From: Tepidiforma sp.
GTDB taxonomy: Bacteria; Chloroflexota; Dehalococcoidia; Tepidiformales; Tepidiformaceae
Assembly: GCF_026003995.1 (NCBI RefSeq)
Contig: NZ_BPIG01000001.1
Location: forward strand, 310,001-374,000
DNA: 64,000 bases
Direction of reading: 5' to 3'
Shown here: in pieces, positions 9,997 through 20,054 of the stretch
How the letters are laid out: each line of letters begins with the position of its first letter
Position numbering within the stretch: position 1 is the first letter of the stretch
Translations under genes and position numbers: made by a program
Notes under the pieces: generated by a model
What the model saw: only the letters and a program-made list of their open reading frames with translations
Database searches by the model: none
What the model was told of the DNA's origin: nothing

Positions 9997-10665
9997 ATGT
10001 TCGATTCGTGGCCCGGGGGCTCCTGGGAAGCGACGGTCCGGTACGTCGTCGCCGTGCTGGTGCTCTACCTCGCGGCGGTCTGGGTCGCCCTCGTGTTCTG
10101 GACTTACCGGGATATCCGGCAGCGGACGCGCGATCCGGTCCTGCAGACGGTCGCCGTGCTGCTCGTCCTGCTGTTCTTCCTGCCGGGGCACTGGGTCTAC
10201 CTGATCGTGCGGCCCCGGTACACGCTCGCCGAGCTGTACGAGCGGTCGCTCGAAGAGGAGGCGCTGCTGCAGGAGCTGGAGGACCAAAAGGCGTGTCCCA
10301 CCTGCAAGCGGCGCGTGCAGGATGACTTCCTCGTTTGCCCGTCCTGCCGGACGCAGCTGAAGGAGCCATGCCGGCAGTGCGGGCGGCCGCTGAGCTATGC
10401 GTGGGTCGCCTGCCCCTACTGCGGGCTCGAAAAGCCGCCGCGCGAAGGGTTCGGCGCGCGCCCGGTCCGGGCACCCCAGCCCCGGCAGTACGCCGCGCCG
10501 CCGCCGTCTCCGGCCGCGCCGCCGCGGCAGCAGGCCCCGGCCGCGCCCAGGGTGCCGCCCGGCCCGGCGCCGCAGCCGCGGCCGAACCGCGACCCATTCG
10601 GCGCGCGGCAGGGAGAAACGCAGGCACGGCCCGGGGGCGAAGAAGGCCCGATCATCGGCGGCTGA
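9997..10665 (+). CDS. Membrane-anchored double zinc-ribbon protein
   Basis: A 222-residue protein of unknown function. Two hydrophobic segments near the N-terminus (YVVAVLVLYLAAVWVALVFW and QTVAVLLVLLFFLPGHWVYL) anchor it. A cytosolic region with two zinc ribbons follows, made of four CxxC pairs: CPTCKRR, CPSCRTQ, CRQCGRP and CPYCGLE. The C-terminal 75 residues are Pro/Ala/Arg-rich and probably disordered. The ATG at 9997 follows GGAGCTGAGG. Such tandem ribbons usually mediate protein or nucleic-acid contacts; nothing more specific can be said. The opposite-strand helicase begins just upstream, so the two genes are divergent. Confidence 0.82.
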   Translation: MFDSWPGGSWEATVRYVVAVLVLYLAAVWVALVFWTYRDIRQRTRDPVLQTVAVLLVLLFFLPGHWVYLIVRPRYTLAELYERSLEEEALLQELEDQKACPTCKRRVQDDFLVCPSCRTQLKEPCRQCGRPLSYAWVACPYCGLEKPPREGFGARPVRAPQPRQYAAPPPSPAAPPRQQAPAAPRVPPGPAPQPRPNRDPFGARQGETQARPGGEEGPIIGG

Positions 10666-10740
10666 GGGGACGGAAAACTCCGCTCGTGCGCGTTTCTTTG
10701 GAACCTGTGCCTGCCCCTGACCAGGGCGTGGAGCGCGGGG

Positions 10741-11622
10741 TCAGGCGGTCGCGGAGGCCGGCGCCCCGAGGAGCGCGTCGAGCAGCGGTGTCCCGGCGAG
10801 GAGGTCGCTCATCCGGTCAAGCTTCCGTTCGCCGCGGAACCGCGTACCCTCGAAGACCCGCTCGAGCGCGATGACCGTGTTCTCCGTATCGGTCCGGGAG
10901 AGGACGACCGGGACGCCGCTGGCCGAGGCCGCATCCAGCGTGTAGCCGCTGGGGTGGCGGCCGCCGGTCAGGATGAGCGCATTGGGGTTTGCGCGCAGGG
11001 CCGCGAGGTGCATATCCGTCCGGTCGAACCGCGCCACGACCGTCATCGACGGGAAGCGGCGGAAGTAGGGCTGGCCGGCGTCCGACCCGATGGGGGCGAT
11101 CACGAGGTAGTCCGAGGTCGTATCGGCAGGGACGTCGCCCGGCAGGAGGACCTCGGCGTGGAGCCAGCGGAGCGCTTCGTCGAGGGCGAACCCGGCCAGG
11201 GTGCGGTCTTCGCCGACTTCGATCTGCAGCGGCGACCCTTCGACGACGCGGACCCCGCGAAGCCCGGGAACCGCGGTGACGACGACCGCGACGGCGCCTG
11301 CCGGCGCTGGGCCGCCCGCTTTGCCCGCCCGGGACACGGCGACGACGGCCGCGCCAGCCGGCACTGCGGAGGCCGGGCATTCGACGACGAGCGTCTCGCC
11401 GGCCGCAGGGGCCGGGATCTCGGAGAGGGCTTCGGCCGGGCTGCCCGGCGCGAAGTCGAGCGCCGCGAACCAGGCCGCATCTTCCGCTGCGCGGCCCGCC
11501 GGGTCGGCGAGGCGCACGAGGCGCGTCGGCCGGCCGCGGTAGGCGAGCGCCCGGGCGATGGCGGCGGCGACCCCGGTCTTGCCCGCCCCGGGTTCGGCGG
11601 AGGTCACGGCGATGATGCTCAC
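10741..11622 (-). CDS. P-loop NTPase fused to DRTGG domain
   Basis: A 293-residue protein with an N-terminal BioD/ParA-like nucleotide-binding fold (IIAVTSAEPGAGKTGVAAAI) and a C-terminal DRTGG domain (FDRTDMHLAALRANPNALIL then TGGRHPSGY). The DRTGG domain is known from phosphotransacetylase N-terminal extensions and CBS-DRTGG regulators. The middle holds degenerate strands. The start is GTG 11622, with AGGAG 9 nt upstream; an ATG at 11655 lacks a ribosome site. The role is unknown; regulation by nucleotide or acyl-phosphate binding is a guess. It is divergent from queD. Confidence 0.75.
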   Translation of the reverse strand: MSIIAVTSAEPGAGKTGVAAAIARALAYRGRPTRLVRLADPAGRAAEDAAWFAALDFAPGSPAEALSEIPAPAAGETLVVECPASAVPAGAAVVAVSRAGKAGGPAPAGAVAVVVTAVPGLRGVRVVEGSPLQIEVGEDRTLAGFALDEALRWLHAEVLLPGDVPADTTSDYLVIAPIGSDAGQPYFRRFPSMTVVARFDRTDMHLAALRANPNALILTGGRHPSGYTLDAASASGVPVVLSRTDTENTVIALERVFEGTRFRGERKLDRMSDLLAGTPLLDALLGAPASATA

Positions 11623-11724
11623 GCGGCAGGCTCCTGCGCCGGTTGGCGCCAGCATGGATTGTGACGAACGGAACGGATTGCGGCAACGCGCGCCGTTCAC
11701 CCCGCTGCGGCTACGATCGAACGC

Positions 11725-12210
11725 ATGCACACCACACGCAAAGTTTCCGTCGAACGCAACCGCCTCCGCTTCGCCGCCGCCCATATGGCCACCTTCGGGG
11801 GTGCCTGCGAGCCGCTCCACGGCCACAACTACGATGTCATCGTCGAGATCGAAGGGCCGCTGACCGACGACGGCTGGGTCTGGGACTTCGGCGCGGTGAA
11901 GCGGGCCGCGCGCGAGCTCGCAGAGCTGCTCGACCACAAGTTCCTGCTCCAGCGCAAGAGCGCGCACCTCGACATCCGGGAAGAGCCGGACGCGTGGGAG
12001 GTTTCGTTCGGGGGCAAGACCTACCGGTTCCCGGCCAGCGATGTGCTGCCGCTCCCGATTCCGAACTCCACCGCCGAGTGCATCGCCGAGTGGTTCACGG
12101 GGCAGCTGCTGGACGCGCTGCAGCGCCAGGGCGCGACGCACCTCCGGCGCATCACCGTCGGCATCGAAGAAATGCCCGGGCAGGTCGGCTGGTATACACT
12201 GGAGTTGTGA
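11725..12210 (+). CDS. queD: 6-carboxytetrahydropterin synthase / PTPS-family enzyme
   Basis: A 161-residue member of the 6-pyruvoyltetrahydropterin synthase family, which converts dihydroneopterin triphosphate to 6-carboxytetrahydropterin for queuosine and other deazapurines. Zinc-ligand histidines and the catalytic Cys are in place: RFAAAHMATFGGACEPLHGH. The substrate-binding Glu near the end (GIEEMPGQ) is also present. It is somewhat longer than E. coli QueD (about 120), as in PTPS from other phyla. No queC/queE lie nearby. A TACGAT box at 11708-11713 lies 11 nt before the ATG, so the mRNA has little or no leader. Confidence 0.88.
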   Translation: MHTTRKVSVERNRLRFAAAHMATFGGACEPLHGHNYDVIVEIEGPLTDDGWVWDFGAVKRAARELAELLDHKFLLQRKSAHLDIREEPDAWEVSFGGKTYRFPASDVLPLPIPNSTAECIAEWFTGQLLDALQRQGATHLRRITVGIEEMPGQVGWYTLEL

Positions 12211-12243
12211 GCGGCCCGTTCCGCTTCGATCCGGAGGATTCCC

Positions 12244-12789
12244 ATGCAGCTCGACTGGGACAAGACCATCAACGAGATTCTCTCGGAGAAGCTCGCCTGC
12301 CAGGCCTGCGGTGCGCTGGGCGACGAGATGGTGGTTGGCTACACGCGCGAGCCCTCGGCGGCTGAATTCGCGGCCCGCTGCCGCGACTGCACCGACAAAT
12401 CCGACTGCGACGCCCGGAAGCTCGTCGTCGTGTGCGAGCCCTGCGCCCGCATCCACCGGGTGAACGGCGAGCTGATGGACGAAACCGGCATGATGACCAT
12501 GATGCTCGAGGAGTGCCGGCGGAACCTCGAGGACTCGATCGATTACCTGTCCACCTACTGGAAGGAAGAGACGGACGTCAGCTACGACGAGATGAAGAAG
12601 GGGCTCCACGAGGTCGACCCGGAACTGTTCCGGGAGGAAGACGCGTGGCGGATGCGGCTCGAGGAGGAGTACCTGCAGCTGCACCGCTGGTTCCGCGAGC
12701 ACGGCGTGCCGATCCCCGACCCGGGCTGGCGGAGCCAGTACGTCGAGGAAGTCATCGGGCTCGGCTACACGACGCTCCTCGGCGATTGA
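12244..12789 (+). CDS. Cys-rich protein of unknown function
   Basis: A 181-residue soluble acidic protein. The first 80 residues contain three close Cys pairs (CQACGAL, CRDCTDKSDC, CEPCARIHRV), likely one or two structural zinc sites. The rest is helical and rich in Glu, Trp and Tyr (DYLSTYWKEETDVSYDEMKK, EYLQLHRWF). The ATG at 12244 is preceded by GGAGG with 7 nt spacing. A TATACA box at 12193-12198 inside the end of queD could serve as its own promoter, though read-through from queD is equally likely. No family was recognised. Confidence 0.75.
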   Translation: MQLDWDKTINEILSEKLACQACGALGDEMVVGYTREPSAAEFAARCRDCTDKSDCDARKLVVVCEPCARIHRVNGELMDETGMMTMMLEECRRNLEDSIDYLSTYWKEETDVSYDEMKKGLHEVDPELFREEDAWRMRLEEEYLQLHRWFREHGVPIPDPGWRSQYVEEVIGLGYTTLLGD

Positions 12790-12802
12790 GCCTCGGCGGC
12801 CC

Positions 12803-12830
12803 TTGGCGCATCGCCGGGCCGTGGTATACT
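12803..12830 (+). promoter_or_regulatory. Promoter of tRNA-Gly
   Basis: TTGGCG (12803-12808), a 16-nt spacer and TATACT (12825-12830), ending 12 nt before the tRNA. This is one of the best matches to the housekeeping sigma consensus in the window. Confidence 0.75.
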
Positions 12831-12842
12831 TCGAGGTGCCAG

Positions 12843-12917
12843 GCGGAAGTAGCTCAGTGGTAGAGCGCCTCCTTGCCAAGGAGGAGGTCGCGAGTTCGAA
12901 CCTCGTCTTCCGCTCCA
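12843..12917 (+). tRNA. tRNA-Gly (anticodon GCC)
   Basis: The cloverleaf folds fully: acceptor GCGGAAG/CTTCCGC, anticodon stem CCTCC/GGAGG enclosing TTGCCAA (anticodon GCC), T-loop TTCGAAC, and an encoded CCA end at 12915-12917. Confidence 0.97.
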
Positions 12918-12928
12918 ACTGCTCACCC

Positions 12929-12957
12929 CGCCCGCCGCATCGGCGGGCGTTTCTTTT
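12929..12957 (+). terminator. Intrinsic terminator after tRNA-Gly
   Basis: A perfect 9-bp stem (CGCCCGCCG / CGGCGGGCG) with a 3-nt loop is followed by TTTCTTTT. It separates tRNA-Gly from tRNA-Leu. Confidence 0.85.
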
Positions 12958-12969
12958 GCCCGGGCCGGG

Positions 12970-12975
12970 TATGAT
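12970..12975 (+). promoter_or_regulatory. -10 element before tRNA-Leu(CAA)
   Basis: TATGAT, 10 nt before the tRNA and just after the tRNA-Gly terminator. No good -35 is seen at the expected place. Confidence 0.5.
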
Positions 12976-12985
12976 GGCGAAGGGA

Positions 12986-13071
12986 GCCGAAGTGGCGGAA
13001 TGGCAGACGCGGCGGTCTCAAAAACCGCTGAGTGCAAGCTCGTGTGGGTTCGAATCCCACCTTCGGCACCA
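12986..13071 (+). tRNA. tRNA-Leu (anticodon CAA)
   Basis: A class II tRNA with a long variable arm. The acceptor GCCGAAG/CTTCGGC pairs fully, the anticodon stem GCGGT/ACCGC encloses CTCAAAA (anticodon CAA), and CCA is encoded at 13069-13071. It reads UUG codons. Confidence 0.96.
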
Positions 13072-13099
13072 GCGGCACGACCCGCGCGATTCCCGGCGA

Positions 13100-13173
13100 T
13101 GCCGAGTGGTGTAACGGTAGCACACGGGCCTTTGGAGCCTATGGTCGGGGTTCGAATCCCTGCTCGGCAACCA
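13100..13173 (+). tRNA. tRNA-Gln (anticodon TTG)
   Basis: Acceptor TGCCGAG/CTCGGCA has the U1-A72 pair typical of tRNA-Gln, the T-loop is TTCGAAT and CCA is encoded. The anticodon loop reads CTTTGGA (anticodon TTG). The anticodon stem is weak, with a G-U pair and a C-A mismatch at its base. It lies 28 nt after tRNA-Leu and probably shares its transcript. Confidence 0.92.
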
Positions 13174-13193
13174 TCCTCGCCGCGCCCTGCTCG

Positions 13194-13841
13194 CTAGCTG
13201 CCGGCCTTCCGCAGCTGCTCGTCCTCGCCCGCGATCAGCCACACGTCGCCATCTTCGACGATGACGTCACGGTCGGGACGGAAGGTCACGAGGTCGTTCC
13301 GCACCATGGCGAGGAGCACGACGTTGTGCCGCGTGAACGCCTCGAGCGAGCCGATCGTCCGGCCGACGGCGGTGATCGGCGCCTGCAGCTTCGCGACACC
13401 GTAGGTCGGGCCGAGCGAGAGGTACTCCTGGAGGTGGCTGGAGGGGCCGAGCGTGTGGGCCAGCCGGATGGCCGCCTCCTGCTCCGGCGACACGACGAGG
13501 TCAGCGCCGGCCAGCCGCAGGGCTTCCGCATGGTCGTTCGTGCTCGCCTTGGCGACGACGTGCTTCAGCGAGAGCCGCCGTTTGAGCGTCAGCGTGAGCA
13601 GCACCGAGGTCGCGATTTCGGACCCGATCGCGACGACGACGGCGTCGTAATCGCCCAGCGCGAGGCTCTGGAGGAATTCGAAATCGGTCAGGTCGCCGGC
13701 AGCCGCGAGGGTCGCCGTCTCGGCGAGCTCGTTCACGCGGGCGTCGTCGCGGTCGACGGCGAGGACTTCGACGCCGATGGCGACGAGCTCTTCCGCCAGC
13801 TGCGAACCGAACCGGCCGAGGCCGAGGATGGCGACGTTCAT
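13194..13841 (-). CDS. trkA: TrkA/KtrA-type potassium uptake regulatory subunit
   Basis: A 215-residue cytosolic gating subunit (KtrA-sized; E. coli TrkA is a double-length tandem). An N-terminal RCK/Rossmann domain opens with [19 protein letters not shown] (GxGxxG nucleotide site) and keeps the acidic ribose contact [13 protein letters not shown]-terminal TrkA_C domain follows ([12 protein letters not shown] region, residues about 140-215). It binds the TrkH/KtrB channel and opens it in response to ATP/ADP or c-di-AMP in relatives. Its ATG is 2 nt after the trkH stop, so the two are co-translated. Confidence 0.92.
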   Translation of the reverse strand: MNVAILGLGRFGSQLAEELVAIGVEVLAVDRDDARVNELAETATLAAAGDLTDFEFLQSLALGDYDAVVVAIGSEIATSVLLTLTLKRRLSLKHVVAKASTNDHAEALRLAGADLVVSPEQEAAIRLAHTLGPSSHLQEYLSLGPTYGVAKLQAPITAVGRTIGSLEAFTRHNVVLLAMVRNDLVTFRPDRDVIVEDGDVWLIAGEDEQLRKAGS

Positions 13842-13843
13842 GG

Positions 13844-15224
13844 CTAACTCAACCTCACGCTGTCGATGGGGTGATGGTAGGGGACTTTCCGGCGCGGCCG
13901 CGTCATGTAGAGCACGAGCATGACGGGGCTGAAGCGGCCCGCCAGCATCGCGAGGATTAGCACGAGGTGGCCGTCCGCGCCGAAATTGACCGTGCCGGCT
14001 GTCGAAAGTCCGACCGTCGATATTGCGGACTGGGCCTCGAAGAGGATGTCGATGAACGGCCGGTCGACCGTGAAGGTCAGCGCAAGGCCGAAGCCGAACA
14101 GCAGCGCGACGTGGTAGAGCGCCAGCGTCGTCGCCTGCTGGATGACGGCCTGAGGGATGCGCTTCCGGAATGCCGACACGTCGTCGGCGCCGCGGATGGT
14201 CGCCACCATGACGGCGAAGAGGAGCGAGAACGCGCCGACCTTCAGGCCGCCGCCCGTGGAGCCTGCCGCCGCGCCGACGAACATGAGGCCGATGGTCGCG
14301 AGCTTCGTCTGGTCGTGCAGGCCCGACATGTCGATGGCGCTGAAGCCGGCGGTCCGGGCGCTCGTGCTCTGGAACAGCGCCACGAGCGGCCGTTCGACCG
14401 GGTCGAGCCCGCCGAGCGTGCGCTGGTTGTTCCACTCGACGGCCGCCGTGAACAGCATGCCGGAGGCGAGCAGCGCAGCGCTCGTGATGTAGATGAGCTT
14501 GTTGTCGAGCGGCAGCCGGGCGAAGGAGCGCCGGCGCATCAGGTTGACGATCGGCAGGAAGCCGATGCCGCCGAGCACGATGAGCACGATGAGCGTGCCG
14601 AGGATGACCGGGTTGCCGGTGTAGGGGGTCATGTCGCGCCCGGTGAGGCTGAAGCCGGCGTTGTTGAACGCCGAGACGGAGTGGAAGATGCCCCACCATG
14701 CCGCCTGCCCGGAGGGCACGCCTTCGCCGCGGAAGGCCCCCCAGAGGATGATGGCGCCGGCCGCCTCGGCGACGAAGGTGAAGACGGCCACGCTCCGCGC
14801 GAACGAAAACGTCTCGTGCATGCTCGGCGCGCCGTAGTAGAGCCGCAGCATGTTCCGGTCGCGGATGCCGATCTGGCGCCCGAGCGCCCACATGACGACC
14901 GTCGTGCCGACCATATAGCCGAGGCCGCCGATCTGGATGAGGACGAGGATGACGACCTCGCCGAGCGCACTCCAGTGGGTGGGCGTGTCGACGACCGTGA
15001 GACCGGTAACGCAGATGGCCGAGACCGCCGTGAACAGGGCGTCCTTCGGGTGGACCCAGGTTCGGTCTTCGGACGCCGCGGGCGTACAAAGGATGAGCGT
15101 GCCCACGAGGAGGATGAGCCCGAAGCCGACGGCGAGGCGGGCGACGCCGCTGCTGACGGCCGGGCGGCGCCGCTGGCCGACCATGCGCGCCGTGAGGATG
15201 CCGTGGGGCGCCTCGGCCGGGGCT

Positions 15225-15232
<8 letters not shown>
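13844..15232 (-). CDS. trkH: TrkH/KtrB-family potassium transporter
   Basis: A 462-residue membrane channel for K+ uptake. The four pore repeats with selectivity-filter loops are visible: SAICVTGLTVVDT, HSVSAFNNAGFS, STSARTAGFSAID and SAISTVGLSTAG. About eight to ten transmembrane helices surround them. Length matches KtrB/TrkG. The GTG at 15232 overlaps the acyl-CoA synthetase stop by 8 nt; an ATG at 15184 (MVGQRRRP) is an alternative start. It forms a pair with trkA downstream. Confidence 0.93.
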
Positions 15233-16976
<1,744 letters not shown>

Positions 16977-17067
16977 CGCGGAACCTCCCTGCGAGCTGGC
17001 CCTCCGGGGGCGCCGTACACATTACGAACGCAGGTTGAGCGGGCGCAAGGGAGCGGGGACTGCGCTC

Positions 17068-17796
17068 TTACACGAGCGGCCACGGGTGGTGCCGCGCCGC
17101 GCCCGGGACCGGGAACGTCCGGCGCGCGAGGAGCCGCCCGAGCCGGCGCGCCGCGGCCCGGAATTCGGCTTCGGTGAGCAGCGCACGCAGGTCTTCCGCT
17201 TCGCCGCCGGGCTCCTCCAGCCGCGCGGCGGCCGCCTCGAGGTCGGCGAGCAGCCCTGGCGGGATCGGCTCGCCGGCCCAGTCCCAGATGACGCTGCGCA
17301 GCTTCTCCTGCTCGTGGAAGCAGAGGCCGTTGTCGATGCCCCAGATGTGCCCGGAGGGGTCGAGCAGGCAGTGGCCGCCCTTGCGGTCGGCGTTGTTGGC
17401 GATGGCATCGAACAGGCAGAGCCGCTGGAGTTGCGGCCAGAGGGCCGGGTCTTCGCGCTGGACGAAGAAGTGGCGCTCCGGGTCGTGCTCGATGAAGAGC
17501 TGGACAGAGCCGACGCCGGACGGACCCTCGCGGATGACCGTCGGCGGGACGACTGGCCAGCGGAGGAGTTTCGCGAGGCGGTAGGCGGCCGCCTCCCGGC
17601 GGTAGAGGGTGCCGTGGGGGAAGTCCCAGAGCGGCGTTTCGCCGTCACGCGGCTTGTAGATGGCGAGGAGGTCGCGGCCCCGGCTGCGGAGCTGTGCGAG
17701 GAAGACGTAGTTCGAGGAGTACCAGACCGGGCGGCAGCCGGCGAACTCCGCGTCCAGCAGCTCCGCTTCCACCGCCTCGAGGTCGGCAGCGTCCAT
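17068..17796 (-). CDS. SCO1664-like kinase-fold protein
   Basis: A 242-residue protein resembling the SCO1664 family, which has a reduced HipA/PI3-4-kinase-like fold. Kinase-like landmarks are a lysine strand (RDLLAIYKPRDGE), the catalytic-type loop DAIANNADRKGGHCLLD and the metal-binding-type IWGIDNGLCFHEQEKLR. Its substrate is not known in any member to my knowledge. It is 43 nt from phzF in the same direction, so the two may be co-transcribed. Confidence 0.75.
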   Translation of the reverse strand: MDAADLEAVEAELLDAEFAGCRPVWYSSNYVFLAQLRSRGRDLLAIYKPRDGETPLWDFPHGTLYRREAAAYRLAKLLRWPVVPPTVIREGPSGVGSVQLFIEHDPERHFFVQREDPALWPQLQRLCLFDAIANNADRKGGHCLLDPSGHIWGIDNGLCFHEQEKLRSVIWDWAGEPIPPGLLADLEAAAARLEEPGGEAEDLRALLTEAEFRAAARRLGRLLARRTFPVPGAARHHPWPLV

Positions 17797-17839
17797 CCGG
17801 TTCGAGCCTAGCAGAACGCACGGCGGTGCGCGGCGGGCC

Positions 17840-18730
17840 TCACACGGCGATCGTCCCGCGCAGCACGGTGACGGCGGTGCCGGCGATGCGGATGCCGACG
17901 GGCTCGTCGCCGTCCGCGTCCACTTCGACCTCGACCAGCCCGGGACGGCCCATGAGGTGGCCCTGCTCGACGGTATAGCGCGGCTCGCGGACGAGGCCGT
18001 ACTTCCAGAGGTAGGCGGCCATCGCCCCGGTTGCGCTGCCGGTGACGGGGTCCTCGGGGACGCCGGCGCTGGCGGCGAAGTGCCGCGCGTGCGCCCGGTG
18101 GCCGGGCTCCATCGCTTCGAGGCAGAAGACGTGGGTGCTGAAGTAGTGCCCGACCTCCTCGAGGTCGCCGAGGTGCTGGTAGTTCGGCCGCAGCCGGCGG
18201 AGCACGTCGAGCGAGCGCACCGGCACCATCGCCTGCGGCGTGCCGGTCGAAACGACCTGCACCGGCGCGTCCGCGAGGATGTCGGAGGGCGCGATGCCCA
18301 GCGCGTCGGCGATGACGCTGCGGTCGAGCCGCCGTCCGAATTCCGGCCGCCCCTGCGTCATCACGACCCGGACGTTCCGGTCGGCGTCGAGGGCAATGTC
18401 GACCGGCAGAAGGCCGATGCTCAGCTCCTGCGTCACGCGGACCGGGCCGCCTGAGAGGTCGATGCGGCCTTCTTCGACGAGCGCGTGCATCGTCGCGATG
18501 GTCGGGTGGCCCGCGAGCGGGATCTCCTTCGCGGGTGTGAAGAAACGCACGCGGAACATCGCCCGGCGGGACGGGAGGACGAAGGCGGTTTCGCTCGCGT
18601 TCAGCTCGCGCGCGATGGCCTGCATCTGGTCGTCGCTGAGGCCGTCGGCGCGGGTGACGACGCCGCAGGGGTTGCCCGCGTAGCGCCGAGTGGTGAACGC
18701 GTCCACAATCTTGACCTGGTACTCCGGCAT
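17840..18730 (-). CDS. PhzF-family isomerase/epimerase
   Basis: A 296-residue protein of the PhzF/diaminopimelate-epimerase fold. The conserved N-terminus is present (VDAFTTRRYAGNPCGVV, ELNASETAFVLP with the catalytic-type Glu, AGHPTIATMHAL) and the mirrored C-terminal half has DPVTGSATGAMAAYLW. PhzF itself isomerises dihydro-3-hydroxyanthranilate in phenazine synthesis; no other phenazine genes are here, so this is one of the many PhzF-like proteins of unknown substrate. A TTATCC box (18738-18743) lies 7 nt before the ATG. Confidence 0.88.
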   Translation of the reverse strand: MPEYQVKIVDAFTTRRYAGNPCGVVTRADGLSDDQMQAIARELNASETAFVLPSRRAMFRVRFFTPAKEIPLAGHPTIATMHALVEEGRIDLSGGPVRVTQELSIGLLPVDIALDADRNVRVVMTQGRPEFGRRLDRSVIADALGIAPSDILADAPVQVVSTGTPQAMVPVRSLDVLRRLRPNYQHLGDLEEVGHYFSTHVFCLEAMEPGHRAHARHFAASAGVPEDPVTGSATGAMAAYLWKYGLVREPRYTVEQGHLMGRPGLVEVEVDADGDEPVGIRIAGTAVTVLRGTIAV

Positions 18731-18780
18731 GGCCGGAAGGATAACAGGCCCGCCCGGCCCGGGCGGCGAGGGATGGCGAG

Positions 18781-19296
18781 ATGGCCGGTTTTCCGCTCGA
18801 ACACGATGCGCTCGCGGCCCAGGTCGGCGAGCTGCTGGCCGCCCGCGGCGAAAAGGTCGCGGTTTCGGAGACGACGGCCGGGGGGCTCATCAGTGCCCGG
18901 ATGTTGAGCGTGCCCGGGGCATCGCGGTGGTACGACGGCGGCATCATCCCCTACGCCGGCGCCCACCGCTGGACGCAGCTGGAGCTCGACGCCGAGATCG
19001 CGCGGCAGCACGGGGCCGTGAGCGCACCGTGGGTCGCAGCCACCGCGGAGGGGCTGCGGAAGGCGCTCGGCTGCGCCTGGGCGCTCGCCGAGAGCGGCAT
19101 CGCCGGCCCGCAGGGAAGCCGCCGCTCGCCGAAGCCCGTCGGCTCGGTCGTCATCGCGCTCGCCGGGCCGGCCGGTGCGGTGACCGAGGAGCACCTCTTC
19201 CCCGGCTCGCGGGTGGAGGTGATGGCGCAGATCGCCGAGCGGGCGCTCCGGCTCCTGCGCGAGGCGCTCGAGGCTGCCGGCCCGCCGGGCGGCTAG
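18781..19296 (+). CDS. pncC: Nicotinamide-nucleotide amidohydrolase (CinA C-terminal domain)
   Basis: A 171-residue stand-alone PncC/CinA C-terminal domain, which deamidates NMN to nicotinate mononucleotide in pyridine-nucleotide recycling. The signature loop is VAVSETTAGGLISARMLSVP and later AESGIAGPQGSRRSPKPVG (the usual G-I-A-G-P). It lacks the N-terminal molybdopterin-binding-like domain of full CinA. It is divergent from phzF by 50 bp and converges on pyrK so tightly that the two stop codons share CTAG (19293-19296). Confidence 0.86.
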   Translation: MAGFPLEHDALAAQVGELLAARGEKVAVSETTAGGLISARMLSVPGASRWYDGGIIPYAGAHRWTQLELDAEIARQHGAVSAPWVAATAEGLRKALGCAWALAESGIAGPQGSRRSPKPVGSVVIALAGPAGAVTEEHLFPGSRVEVMAQIAERALRLLREALEAAGPPGG

Positions 19297-20054
19297 AAGA
19301 CGTCGAACAGGTTGAACCGCGGGCCGTCCTTGCAGCAGAGCCGGACGCCGTGGCGGGTGAAGATGGCGCAGCCGTAGCACATGCCCCAGCCGCAGGGCAT
19401 GTTCTCCTCCATGAGGATTTCGGGCGATTGCCGCCGGCCGTTCCCGCGGAGGGTATCGGCGAGCGCCTGGAACATCGGGTTCGGGCCGCACGCGTAGATG
19501 CGGTTCGCCCACGCCTGGTAGCTGCCGAGGTGCGCGGTCACGTAGCCCCGCGGCCCGGCGGAGCCGTCTTCCGTGACGACGACGTATTCGACTTCGCGCG
19601 GCCATTCGGAGGCCGGCAGGAGGTGGGCTGCCGTGCGCGCGCCCATCATCGCGACGACGTGGTGGCCGGCGGCGACCGCCCGGAAGGCCGTTTCGACGAG
19701 CGGCGCCACGCCCACGCCCCCGCCGATGAGGAGCAGGTTCGACGGGGCCTCGGGAAGGCGGAAGCCGCGGCCGAGCGGGCCGTAGGCGCGGACCGGCGTG
19801 CCCGGCGGCTGCTCGCTCAGCCAGCGGGTGCCCTTGCCGACGACGGCGTAGCAGAGCGCGAACCGCTCGCCGTCGACGCGGTAGTAGCTGAAGGCGCGGG
19901 CGAACATCGGGTCGGTCCGCTCGCGGCTGCAGTGAACCATGACGAACTGGCCGGGTTCGACGCTGCGGCTGAGTGCGGGCGCCTGGAACCACGTGATGTA
20001 CGCGCCTTCCCACGCCGCGCGCGTCTCCAGGATGACGGCGTCCTCAATCTGCAC
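19293..20054 (-). CDS. pyrK: Dihydroorotate dehydrogenase electron-transfer subunit
   Basis: A 253-residue FAD and [2Fe-2S] protein that passes electrons from dihydroorotate oxidation by PyrD (type 1B) to NAD+. FAD-binding ARAFSYYR, the NAD-binding [14 protein letters not shown] and the C-terminal cluster cysteines [14 protein letters not shown] ... LCCKDGP are all visible. It is the last gene of the pyr operon, overlapping carB by 11 nt. Its partner PyrD is not in this window. The length is normal. Confidence 0.93.
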   Translation of the reverse strand: MQIEDAVILETRAAWEGAYITWFQAPALSRSVEPGQFVMVHCSRERTDPMFARAFSYYRVDGERFALCYAVVGKGTRWLSEQPPGTPVRAYGPLGRGFRLPEAPSNLLLIGGGVGVAPLVETAFRAVAAGHHVVAMMGARTAAHLLPASEWPREVEYVVVTEDGSAGPRGYVTAHLGSYQAWANRIYACGPNPMFQALADTLRGNGRRQSPEILMEENMPCGWGMCYGCAIFTRHGVRLCCKDGPRFNLFDVF

